Below, one piece after another: positions 9,672-20,213 of a DNA stretch of 64,000 nucleotides. The translations under genes were made by a program, and so were the position numbers. Every line of letters starts with the position of its first letter. The stretch's first letter is position 1. The notes under the pieces were generated by a model. That model did not search any database and was not told where the DNA came from. It saw only the letters and a program-made list of their open reading frames with translations. Source of the DNA: Acidobacteriota bacterium (GTDB lineage: Bacteria > Acidobacteriota > Terriglobia > Versatilivoradales > Versatilivoraceae); contig JAKEER010000513.1 in the NCBI GenBank assembly GCA_022616615.1, positions 62,001 to 126,000 of the forward strand, in the 5' to 3' direction.

Positions 9672-12159
9672 ATGAGCCTCTTTCTGGTTCTCTTTATTCT
9701 GACTCTGTTCTGTCCGTGCAGCTTAGCGGCGGCCCCTCTTGACAAAACGAGGTCTCTGCTCTATTTCGCTCAACCCGCCGGAGAGTGGGTAGACGGATTT
9801 CCTCTGGGCAACGGTCTTCTGGGCGCGATGGTCATGGGCGGGGTAGAGACCGATCGGATCGCCCAGAACCATAACCGGCTCTGGCGCCGCTCAGTGGAAC
9901 GTCGAAACATTGAGGTCGGCGCGAAGCTCCCGGAGTTTCGCCGGTTGTTTCTGGCGGGCCGTTTCGAGGAAGCGGGTCGCCTGATGGAAAAGGACATCAT
10001 GCCGACGGGCGGGAAAATGTATGCCTACGTCAACCCTTTTCAACCGCTGGGCGATGGTTGAATTTTTCGCACAAGGCCGAGGCGGTCGACTATCGGCGCC
10101 AGCTCGATATGGACAGCGGCGTCGCCGAAGTAAGCTATCGAATCGGACGGGTACGGTTCCGTCGCGAGTATTTTGTTGCGGCTCCGCAGGACAACGTCCT
10201 GGTGATCCGAGTCACGTCCGATCAACCGGGAACGATGTCCGGACAGGTCAGGCTGGACCGAACCGAGCGGGACGACATCGCGCCAACACACCCCCGCGTT
10301 CAATTTCCCGAATGCACGATCGTACGCCAGGCGGCCGGCAACCTCCTGACTATGTCAGGAACGTTTAATGAGGGATTCCCGTTCGCGGCGGTTGCCAGTG
10401 TTGCCAGCAATGGTGGCAAGGTCATGGCCGAGGGAAATGTCATTCGCATTAGGGATGCCAGCGAAGTCTTGATTGTGACCGCGATGGCCACGGGATATGA
10501 GTCAGCCGACCCGACTGAGTGGTCAAAAAAGCATTTGGCTGGCGTGCAGCTCGCCTTCGAAAAACTGCGCGAGAGGCACGTAACCGATCATCAGCGACTG
10601 TTTCGACGCGTATATTTGTCGCTCGAGGATCCCGAACCCGATCGCCCACGGTCCAACTCATCGAAACAACAATTCGAACGAAACGCGGCTCAGTTAGGTT
10701 GTTCGAGAAACTGTTCGACTTCGGTCGTTACTTGCTGATAAGCGGCTCGCGCCCCGGCGGGCTACCGATGAACCTACAAGGCATCTGGAAAGATCAGCTC
10801 CATCCGCCCTGGGACAGCGACTATCACATGGACCTGAACCTGGAATTGAACTACTGGCCGGCCGAAGTTTGTAATCTGGCGGAGCTGCATCAGCCCTTGT
10901 TTGATTGGGTCGAGGCCAGGATTCCCGACGCCAGGAGAGCGGCGCGCAATCTGTTCGGCTGTCGTGGCATCTTCTTTCCCCTTGTGGGTGACGCGACCGG
11001 GCTCACCAATCCGGACAACATTGCCTTCAGTTGGCCCGGCAACGCCGGATGGCTGGCGCAACATTTCTGGCGTCACTGGGAGTTCACCAGGAACCGGGAG
11101 TTTCTGAAGCGCCGCGCTTATCCCTTCTTGAAGGAAGTAGCTGTATTTTACCTCGACTATCTTTTTAAAGACTCCGGCGGGAAATACGTCATTCTTCCGT
11201 CCGCATCCCCCGAAAACGGCATCCAGGGGCGAAAGGGGTGGACTCACTTTACGACGATCTCCTCGACCATCGACCTGGAAATCGCCCGCGAAGTCTTCAC
11301 GCATCTGATCGCCGGCAGTCAGATGTTAAAACTGGACGGCGATCAGGTGACCCGCTGGCGAAAGGTATTGGAGAACCTGCCGGCTCCACGAGTAAACGAG
11401 GAAGGCCGGCTGCTGGAGTGGTCCGAGGACGTTGAGGCGGCCGACCCCGCACACCGGCACCTGTCGCCGCTCTATGGACTTTTTCCAGGCGATCGCATCA
11501 CCACTGCGGGTTCGCCGGAGCTGGTCAGCGCCGCCAGAAAATTGCTGGAGTATCGCCTCCAGTTTGGGTCGGGCTCAGCCAACGGCTGGTCCTATCCCTG
11601 GCGGACGGCGCTGTTTGCAAGACTGTTCGAGGGCGATAAGGCGCTGGCGCAGCTGGACGAGATGGCGCGATGCTGCGTGAATGACAACCTGCTGAGCCTG
11701 ATCACGGACTGGCGCGGGCAGGGCCTGACGATCAACTGGTTTGGCCGGAAAAAAGTCTTCCAGGTCGAGGCCAATCTGGCGACCACGGCAGCTATAGCGG
11801 AAATGCTGTTGCAGAGCCAGGGAGGGCTGATTCGGATTCTGCCCGCTCTGCCCGCGCGTTGGCCCGCTGGCAAAGTGGCAGGCCTCATGGCGCGTGACGG
11901 ATTTGTAATCGACGTTGATTGGAACGGCGGGCAGGCCCAGTAGGTCAAGATTCACTCGCGGCAGGGAAATCGATGCCGGATTAAGGCCAGTGGCTCTTCC
12001 GGAAGAATTTTGGTCATGCGGGACGGACGGCCCGTGCGGTTCCGCACAGAACCAGACGGAGTAATCGAGTTTGAGACGAAGGCCGGGCGAGATTACCGGT
12101 TGACGCTCTCTTCGCTCGAATCCAACCGAGGCTTGGGGCCGGAAAGGGCAAGACAATGA
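9672..12159 (+). pseudogene. GH95-like alpha-L-fucosidase gene with two frameshifts and an in-frame TAG
   Basis: FPLGNGLLGAMVMGGVETDRIAQNHNRLWRR (frame of 9672) then SHKAEAVDYRRQLDMDSGVAEV (10058) then RYLLISGSRPGGLPMNLQGIWKD (10519), TAG at 11941-11943, same-frame continuation VKIHSRQGNRCRIKASGSSGRILVMRDG... to TGA at 12157-12159. Confidence 0.8.
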
Positions 12160-12265
12160 GGCTTTGCTCCGGCCGAGCAGGGCATCAGGGTACGCCTTGC
12201 CTTACGGGCTGACAGTCAGAGTCGCTCTTGTTTGAGGCAGTAAGGAAATAACCGGAGGTATCTGG

Positions 12266-14791
12266 ATGGACCGAAGATTGTTTCTGCAGATCATGACCGG
12301 GGTAGTTGCTTCAGCGCGCAGCACCTATGCCGCGGACGAAACAATTCATCTAGGCAAGCGCGGTGTGGATGTCGATTATGCTTCCTACCTCAGCAAGCAC
12401 GACATTGTCTATGTGTCGCCGGCACTGGAGGGATATGAAGGATTCCCTATTGGCAACGGCGACCTGGGAGGAATGCTCTGGACACCCTCCGGTGGACTTA
12501 CCCTGACCCTCAACAAATGCGATGCCTGGGATGACCGTCCCGGTTTTGAGCCGGGAAACCAGACGGATCTGGTCTCGTGTGGCGCACTGAATATCGAGTC
12601 GCTTCCGGTATTCGATTGGATCTACCTCGAAGGCTATGAGGCAAGACTTTCGCTGTTTGAAGCTTGCTCCCGCATTCGCTCGAAGACCCCATTTGGAACG
12701 ACTGAGATTGAATCCTTCTGCTCGTCAAAAAGCAAAGTCTTCTGCTGCCATGTTCGGGACAGCTTGACTCAGGAGGTGGTACGCAAGATCAAACTGTCTC
12801 GCTGGCCGAGCCGTTCTTTGGATCTGTTGATCACCGCTCCGGGAACCTACAGTGGAGATGCTTCTCAGCGCCTTGCAGGGGTCACTTCCGGTTTTGAAGG
12901 CACCGGAATTTGGACCCAGATTCAGCTTAGCCAGATGTCTGTGGCTGTCTACTGCGAAGTGGATGGCTTTGAGCCAAAGATGTTTCGCGAGAGTGCCTTC
13001 CTTGCAGGAATTGAAAGCCCAGCCCAAAAGAAAGCCGACTACGTCACCTATGTTTCCATTGTCACTTCGGAGGAAGTGGCTAACCCTCTGGCGCAGGCGC
13101 GGACGAACGTGCAAGCCGCTCGACGTAAGGGTTACTCAAGCGTTCTAAGCGAACATAAGCAGGAATGGAGTGACTTCTGGCACCGCTCTTTCTTGCAGGT
13201 CTCGGAGGACTACTTTGAGAACCTCTGGTATTTCCACCTCTATCAACTGAACTCCTGTTCGCGCGGAAGGTATGCGCCATTGTTCAGCGGCGGATTGTGG
13301 TTGTGGAACAAGGATATCCGCCAGTGGGGGGGCCGCTACTACCACTGGAACGAACAGGGGGTTTACTGGCCGGTCCACGCAGCCAACCATGCTGAACTGG
13401 CTGAGCCCTACTACCGCACCTATTTCCCGATGATTGAGCCTGCCCGCGCGGCTGCCAAGATAGCCCTTGGGATTGATGGCGTTTTCTTTTCTGACATCGC
13501 CAACCGTAAAGGAGAGCAGCTGGTCAGCAGCTCATCGCTGAGTTGTAATCTCACACCCGGCATGCAGATCGCTCTCGATTTTTGGCGTCACTACGACTAC
13601 ACGCGCCAGCAACCCTTTCTGGTGCAACAGGCCATTCCTTTTTTGGAAGAGAATATCCGCTTCTATCTGGGCATTCTCAAGCGAGACAGCGCCGGGAAGT
13701 ACTATGTCCCTTCGAGTTGTGCTTATGAGACGCCTGGAGGTGGGGATGAGCGGAAACTGCGTAACGCGACTCCGGATATTGCCACGATCCGGGCGGGTTT
13801 CAAGGCCTATCTGAGCGGGATGCGTGTGCTGAACCGTGAAAATGACTTGGTTAAGTCTTGCGAGGATGTTCTTAAGCATCTCGCCCCGTTTGTGACCTAC
13901 CAGGATCCCGTACGTGGTGAGGTTTTCGGGCGCGGACTCTATCCCAGCGGGAAAGTGGCCACAGACCCCGTCTTTCGTCCTGACCAATCGCCGGTGTTCC
14001 CTTCCGGTGAAGTTGGCTTGAATGACCGAGGATCTAAACTTTTCGAGACTGCAGTTCGAACTTACCGGCCGGGAGAAAGAAAAGAAATCGGTATCTGGCC
14101 CGAGAGTGTTGTAGCTGCCCGATTGGGTCTGAAAGACGCTGCAGTCAAAGAACTCGCCGTAAGAGCGGATCAGCTTCAGATTTTTCCTCAAGGCTTTTTC
14201 ACCGACATGGGTATGCGCACGCTTCAGTTTTATGCGCACAACAAGTCTGAAGGCGCCCCGGTTAGAGGCTGGGATGCGCGGCCTCGTCTTGGCGGCGTTT
14301 CTGCGGAGAAGCGCCCTGTCCCTGTTAAGTCCATCACTCAGCCCTTTCTGGAGAGCGCTGGAATTTTTGCGACCACCCTGAATGAGATGTTGTTGCAGAG
14401 TCACGACGGAAAGATTCGTGTCTTTCCAGCGGCGCCAGAGGACTGGACAGCTCGATTCACGCTTCGCGCCTCGGGCGCCTTCATGGTGACTTCCGAATCT
14501 GTCAAAGGGGACATCCGCTACATCCACATTCAGAGCCTCGTGGGTGGCGAATGTGTGGTGGTCAATCCGTGGTCGTCCGTGGCACGACTCCAGCACCTCG
14601 CTTCCGGAAAGGTAATCACAGAAGGGAGCTTGGCCGAGTTCCGTTTCAACACCGAGCCAAGTCAAATCTACCTTTTGGAACGGATCGAGAAGCCCATTCA
14701 GAGCTATGAGCGGGCTACGTTGAAAGCAACAGCCAACCAGGCGCCGAAGACCTTCGGCCGGGCAATTCTCGGCAAGATTAGAGATTTTTGA
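12266..14791 (+). CDS. Secreted glycoside hydrolase-like protein (DUF5703/GH95-like)
   Basis: TAT/secretory N-terminus MDRRLFLQIMTGVVASARSTYA; GYEGFPIGNGDLGGMLWTPSGGLTLTLNKCDAWDD; C-terminal NEMLLQSHDGKIRVFPAAPEDW. Confidence 0.75.
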   Translation: MDRRLFLQIMTGVVASARSTYAADETIHLGKRGVDVDYASYLSKHDIVYVSPALEGYEGFPIGNGDLGGMLWTPSGGLTLTLNKCDAWDDRPGFEPGNQTDLVSCGALNIESLPVFDWIYLEGYEARLSLFEACSRIRSKTPFGTTEIESFCSSKSKVFCCHVRDSLTQEVVRKIKLSRWPSRSLDLLITAPGTYSGDASQRLAGVTSGFEGTGIWTQIQLSQMSVAVYCEVDGFEPKMFRESAFLAGIESPAQKKADYVTYVSIVTSEEVANPLAQARTNVQAARRKGYSSVLSEHKQEWSDFWHRSFLQVSEDYFENLWYFHLYQLNSCSRGRYAPLFSGGLWLWNKDIRQWGGRYYHWNEQGVYWPVHAANHAELAEPYYRTYFPMIEPARAAAKIALGIDGVFFSDIANRKGEQLVSSSSLSCNLTPGMQIALDFWRHYDYTRQQPFLVQQAIPFLEENIRFYLGILKRDSAGKYYVPSSCAYETPGGGDERKLRNATPDIATIRAGFKAYLSGMRVLNRENDLVKSCEDVLKHLAPFVTYQDPVRGEVFGRGLYPSGKVATDPVFRPDQSPVFPSGEVGLNDRGSKLFETAVRTYRPGERKEIGIWPESVVAARLGLKDAAVKELAVRADQLQIFPQGFFTDMGMRTLQFYAHNKSEGAPVRGWDARPRLGGVSAEKRPVPVKSITQPFLESAGIFATTLNEMLLQSHDGKIRVFPAAPEDWTARFTLRASGAFMVTSESVKGDIRYIHIQSLVGGECVVVNPWSSVARLQHLASGKVITEGSLAEFRFNTEPSQIYLLERIEKPIQSYERATLKATANQAPKTFGRAILGKIRDF

Positions 14792-14974
14792 AAATGGGGG
14801 AGTGTTTTGCGATTTCCGTTTGGCTATTGGCTGGCTCTGCCTTCACTGTGACTGCTGACTCAACAGAGGGCGAAGCTTCCGGCCGTTGAAGCCACGTGCG
14901 TTTTGGAAACCTGATTCCAGGTCCTGGCTGAATTGGCAAGCGGCGGGTAAGCTCAGGTTAAGGGAATGATAACG

Positions 14975-17094
14975 ATGAGAAAGGATCTGACAAACCGGAT
15001 GAACCGACGCGAATTCTTGCAAAGCACGAGCATGCGGGCTGCGCTTCTTCCATTGCTTTGCATGTGACTTCCCGCCCAGAGAAGGCGGATTCGAGTGCCA
15101 GTACTCTCGTCTCATTCCGCATCGCCCCTCCTCAGTGGCTAACAGACCAGCGGTTTCAGGCTTTGCTGGCATTTTTTCGGAAGTATCCGAAGACGGCTGA
15201 CGAACTGGCCTTCTTCACGTCAGGGACACACGCGCCCTTGACGCCGCAAGAGAACCTGAAACGGGCCGATCGGCTCTCAAAACTCATGGCGCTTGTGCGA
15301 CGGGATGGTATGTCTGCCGGCATCAACATCCTGGCAACCATGGGGCATCATGAGGAGAACCTCGAGAGCTCGCTTGACGAGCCCTGGCAGCGCGTTGTCG
15401 ATCCACAGGGTCGGGAATCTCGCGGTAGCTATTGCCCGGCTGGGGTGGAATTACTCGAATACACGAGGAAGGTGTACGCCGGGCTAGCCGAGGCTTCGCC
15501 CGATTTTATCTGGATTGACGACGATGTGCGTCTGGCCGGACATCTGCCGATCACCTACACATGCTTTTGCCAACCCTGCGTCCAGCGTTTTTCCAAGAAA
15601 GCGGGACGAAATCTTACCCGGGATTCGCTGGTGACCGCTTTCAGCTCCGGTTCTCTTGAAGAACGCTTGCTGTTGCGCGGTCAGTGGCTGCAGCACAACC
15701 GAGAGACCATCAACAACCTCTTTGGCGTCATCGAGGAAACCGTTCATCGAGTGCACCCTAGGTTGCCTCTTGGTTTCATGACGGGTGACAGGTTCTACGA
15801 GGGTTATGATTTTGCAAACTGGGCCAAGACCCTGGCTGGCCCTCAGGCGAGCGTTGTGCGCTGGCGCCCGGGAGGCGGATTCTATTCGGATGAGTCGCTT
15901 CTGGGGCTCATTGAAAAGGCTCACGATATTGGCCGCCAGGTCTCGCGATTGCCAGCCCATGTGAAAGTCATCCAATCCGAGATTGAGAATTTTCCTTATG
16001 ACTTGCTTCGAAAAAGCGTTGAAACCACGGTGATCGAGGCGGCGGCTCATATGGCGGCGGGCACTACGGGTACGGCCTTCAATGTGCTCTCGCAACGAGA
16101 CAATCCTTTGGATGAGTACGAACCAATGCTGCATCGGATTCAGCGGGCGAAGGGCTTCTATCGAACGTTGCAGGCAGAACTGGGACGCACTCCTGTTACC
16201 GGGATGTGGCCTGCCTGGAGTCGAGATACGTTCAGTGCGAACAATATCGACGGCCAGTGGCTTGAAAGGGGAGATGCCGTTGGAACTCTGCGCAAGAGTT
16301 ACGTGCTCGGCGAAATCGGAATTCCCCTCTGTTACAGTCAAACAAGTGCCGTCGCCACCATCCTTGCCGGCCCTTCGGTGCTGGCATTCAAGACTCAGGA
16401 ATTAAGACAGATCTTTGCGGGCGGGGTTCTGATGGATGTGTCGGCATGGAATGCGCTGGACCGTCTGGGTCTGGCTAGCTGGACAGGTGTGCAGCCAAGT
16501 CAAAGATACGAGCGGGACGCAATCGAGGTTCTTGCGAAACATTCCATCAATGGGAGATTTGGCGGATGGTCCCGTGACTGCCGGCAATCCTTCTACTGGC
16601 GCGAAGATGCTTACAATCTTGATCCTCAATCTGCGGGTGTTGCGGTGCTTGCGCAATTGACAGACTATTCAGGTCGAGACCTGGGACCATCGATGACAGC
16701 CTTCGAAAACGAGCTTGGTGGTCGAGTGGTTGTCATGGGTTACTTTCCCTGGACGCAGATGCACAGTCTTGCCAAGGCTACCCAGATCAAGGCAGTCAGC
16801 CAATGGCTCAGTCGCGACCGTTTGCCTGCTCTCGTTGAATCTTTCGCGAAGGTCCAGATCTGGGCTCGTGAAACCGGCCCTGGCCGCATAGCATGCGTCT
16901 TGCTTAATGCCTCTCTGGACCCCTTGGAAAAGTTGACCTTGCGCTTCAGAGAGACATTCAAAGAATTCGACTGGTTAACCATTGATGGGGAGGTGAGCCG
17001 GCTGCAGCCGGCACTCGCCGCGGATAGTCGCGGATTTTTCAGGACGCCTGGTTTGAAACCGTGGGGCATTTATCTTTTGAGAGCAAGGGCATGA
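14975..17094 (+). pseudogene. Glycoside hydrolase-like (GH42-like / TIM-barrel) protein, signal peptide frameshifted from catalytic ORF
   Basis: MRKDLTNRMNRREFLQSTSMRAALLPLLCM* (14975-15067) is in a different frame from the 15058-17094 ORF, which contains DFIWIDDDVRLAGHLPITYTCFCQPCVQRFSKKAG. Confidence 0.55.
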
Positions 17095-17178
17095 TGGCGC
17101 AAGCCTATCGCCCTCCGACTCGTTTTCGATTCTGCAAGGCACCGTTCAGATTTCTAAGCTACGAGGAAGGACTCCATT

Positions 17179-18198
17179 ATGGTTAGCCCATTTCCTAGTC
17201 CTGCCAAGAGCACCATGACTTTGCTCCGTGGCGTCTCGTTGCTTCTGTTGGGAACACTCTTCCCGGCTGGATCTGCAAGCAGCGCGAATCTGCACGGCAA
17301 AGAGCCCTCAAAATTTGTCAACAGGTTGGTAAAGAAGGGCAGGTTAAACTCTCCGCTTGTCGAAGTGACGCCATTCGTTTTCAAAGACCGTCTTTACCGT
17401 TTGGAGAACTGGCAGAAGCAATGGGAGTTTCCCGGCTCGCCTGAAGGCAGCCGCTTTCAAGAAGATCAGGTCCGAATCCGCGATGTCGAAAGAGACCAGC
17501 TTGTTTCCACGCCTCTGACTGGGCATGGTCTTGGGATGGCTTTTGTTTGGCAGAATCGGGTCTACGTTTTTGCTGGTAATTGGGGCAATGTGAAGAAGTG
17601 GAACATTACTGAGATCGAAATGGTTTCATCCCAAGATTTAGTTCACTGGAAGGAAGCGGTTGTCGTCTTGAAAGCCGAGCCACAGGAGAAGTTCTTCAAT
17701 GTCGCCGTATGCCGTGGTGAAGGACGATTCGTTCTTTTGGTGGAATCCAACGATCCTGCCTGGCCTCCCTTCACATTCAAGTATTTTGTGTCGGATGACC
17801 TGCTCCGTTGGCAGCCTGTCCCAGACGCGATTTACGGCAGAGACAAGTACGTAGGAGGTCCTGCGCTCTACTATGAAGGAGGCTATTATTAGACTCTCTA
17901 TTTGCAAAGCCTGGGCAAGAAACGGTACGAAACGAGAGTGACGCGCTCCAAGGATCTCGTGCATTGGCAAGATGCACCTGAAGGAAGAGCTTTTCTGACG
18001 TTCAATCTCAAACACAAGAATCTTCCTCTCCGTCCAGCAGATATTTCGGAAAGCAACGCGTCCGATGCGGAACTCTGCGAGTGGAAAGGAAAGACGTTGG
18101 TTTACTTCACGGGCAGCGATCAGGTCATCGGCGGAGACCTGCAATGGGCGGAATTTGACGGCACACCTCGGGAGTTGCTGGAACATTTCTATGAATAA
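17179..18198 (+). pseudogene. GH43/beta-fructosidase-like secreted protein interrupted by in-frame TAG
   Basis: ORF 17179-17892 ends ...GGPALYYEGGYY*; the same frame continues TLYLQSLGKKRYETRVTRSKDLVHWQDAPEG... to 18198. Confidence 0.7.
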
Positions 18199-18866
18199 CC
18201 AGCAGCCACCGTTCCTGCCTCGCATTGTTATCGTATTCATCAGTAATCTGGAGATCCTCAGGCATGAAGCCGGATCTCTCCGCTGAGTTCACATTGACTC
18301 CAATTGACTCTTTTCTGCTCTCATACCAAACGGAATTCACCGAAATTCGCGATTAATCGTGTCGTAGGGGCTGGGTTGCTGGGCAGGAATTCGACAGCGG
18401 AGAGAACACCGTGGAGACAGAGATTACTTTCCGGCGAGTGGGACACTGAAATGGCCGATGATCGTGTTCTTCGCCAAAAACCCTTCCGACTCGATTTGAA
18501 TCCAGTTCGGGGTGGTCCTGCAATTCTCAGGTGGGTGGTCTGAGAAAGGGAAGGGAGTGCCTGCGAGCGGCAAGAAACTCTGGAGCTCGCTCGTCTGCCA
18601 GACCGCGAGATTCAAGGCCACTGTGGACTTTCCGCACGCTCCCTGAATTTCGCGAAAGCAAAGGCACGCGCATACAACCGCCTCTCGAGAGAGGTTGGCT
18701 GTTCGGAAGGAGCGACTCAGTCGGGACCCATTACCGTCCGTTGATGTGGAAATGGACCACCAAAAAGACTCAGCAATAACTCAGCAGAATGCGCCGCATG
18801 GGAACGCAAGTGCCTGAAAAACAGGGTATATGCCGGATCATAAGTCGTTATTAATCTGTGTGCGTT

Positions 18867-18916
18867 GTGCCTTGGGCGCAGGCGGACGGAGGTTCAAATC
18901 CTCACGCCCCGACCAA
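18867..18916 (+). tRNA. Truncated tRNA-Pro(UGG) 3' portion (anticodon arm to CCA); no 5' half
   Basis: TGTGC-CTTGGGC-GCAGG (loop with TGG anticodon), variable CGGAC, T-arm GGAGG-TTCAAAT-CCTCA, acceptor 3' strand CGCCCCG-A-CCA; upstream sequence lacks D-arm and 5' acceptor strand. Confidence 0.65.
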
Positions 18917-19789
18917 CTCTGGGGACAGACGATTGGAGGGCAAACCCGGCTTCAGCGCGTCGGTTGATCCTGGTTGTTGCCGGGCGGGCTCAGCTGTCTT
19001 TTTGCCCCTCACTTATAAAGAGAGCTGCGGAAGGAAAAATGTTAATAGAAAAAAAGGGACGCTGCTGGCGCCATTGGACCGATGGAGTGCCTTTCCGCAA
19101 GGGTGGCCACGAAAGCGCGGTGAGGCTTGCGTGGTTTACTCATAAAACTACGCTAGCAATTTTCTTGATTACTTTACCGCCGTCAGCGGCGATGTGATCA
19201 AAAAACTGGTGGTACAAACACTTTGGCCTACCTCACTGACTACGATTGGTCATCTTCGAACTCATACCATCATTGGGCAACCTTCCCACCCTCGAGATCT
19301 GATGTTTTTTCGATTTCAATTCTTGTCGTTTTGAAGAACAACACTCGTATCCATCAAAGAGGCTTCGATTCCAACTTGTACCAGTCCGAAGGAACGTTGG
19401 GAAGTACTGAGTTGGCCACTCTAATCAGTTTCGTGCACAACGCCCTGCAGCTCCGAGCACGGAACCTCAGTACATCACTCCACAATGGAAACCAACGATG
19501 GTTGCCCTTCATCGGTCTGATGCAAGGAGGTCGTTCTGATACTCGATGGAGTTTTTGGTAGGGACCGGTGAGCGCATCAGGTCCGAACGTACAGAGCCAA
19601 GTTCTACGGTTGTCGAGAGACCACATCTCTGGTCGTGCGAGTGGCGTACAGGTCGGAAGGCCAGAGCCCTCACCTGCTTCTTGGCGAAAACTGCTTTCGC
19701 TCGTCTGCTGTTGATCCGCTCTGCAGGCCCACGAAAAAGCGGTGTTGAAAGAAACCAGATGGTCGCTTAACCGCGTCCTTTCAGCTACT

Positions 19790-19985
19790 GCCGAACGACA
19801 TTCATCCGCGGCTCAAGCGGCTGGGCGTTCATATCGGTGGTGAAGCCGCCGACCTTTCGGATGGCGACGATCCTTCCGGCCGGTTGCGTTGGCCGATTAC
19901 TGGAGCGTCCTTGTCGAGCGAAAGGTGAGTCCTCGAACCGTGATAGTAGTCGAGGTAGCAGTTAGAAGTCGGTGGCGTGAATAAC
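19790..19985 (-). pseudogene. Transposase (integrase core) C-terminal remnant
   Basis: Minus-strand YLDYYHGSRTHLSLDKDAPVIGQRNRP then frameshift GRIVAIRKVGGFTTDMN, resembling DDE transposase tails (..YYxxxRTHLSLDKDAP...GRVVAxPxVGGLHHRY). Confidence 0.65.
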
Positions 19986-20097
19986 CCACTCCAAAGGTCT
20001 TCTTGTCGAGAAACGCGTCCACGGCCATCATCGCGCCGAGACTTCCGTTTCTCGCAAGCAGCTAAGACAACGCTGAGATTGTTCTCGAAGTGTATTT

Positions 20098-20125
20098 CCT
20101 ATAGAGAAACTATTATCTTGACACG
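20098..20125 (+). promoter_or_regulatory. Conserved promoter-like motif CYTATA-N13-CTTGACAMG
   Basis: CCTATA-gagaaactattat-CTTGACACG upstream of 20214 CDS. Confidence 0.5.
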
Positions 20126-20213
20126 AATCTAACCTCAAATCTAGTATTAGATTTCTTTGGGAGAATTGCTTAATCAACAAACCTGCGATCTCTCGAGAAC
20201 GGTCGAGGTGTCT

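Noticed and set aside
13532-14665. 377-aa minus-strand ORF
   Set aside because: Antisense to the DUF5703-like gene and without domain signature.
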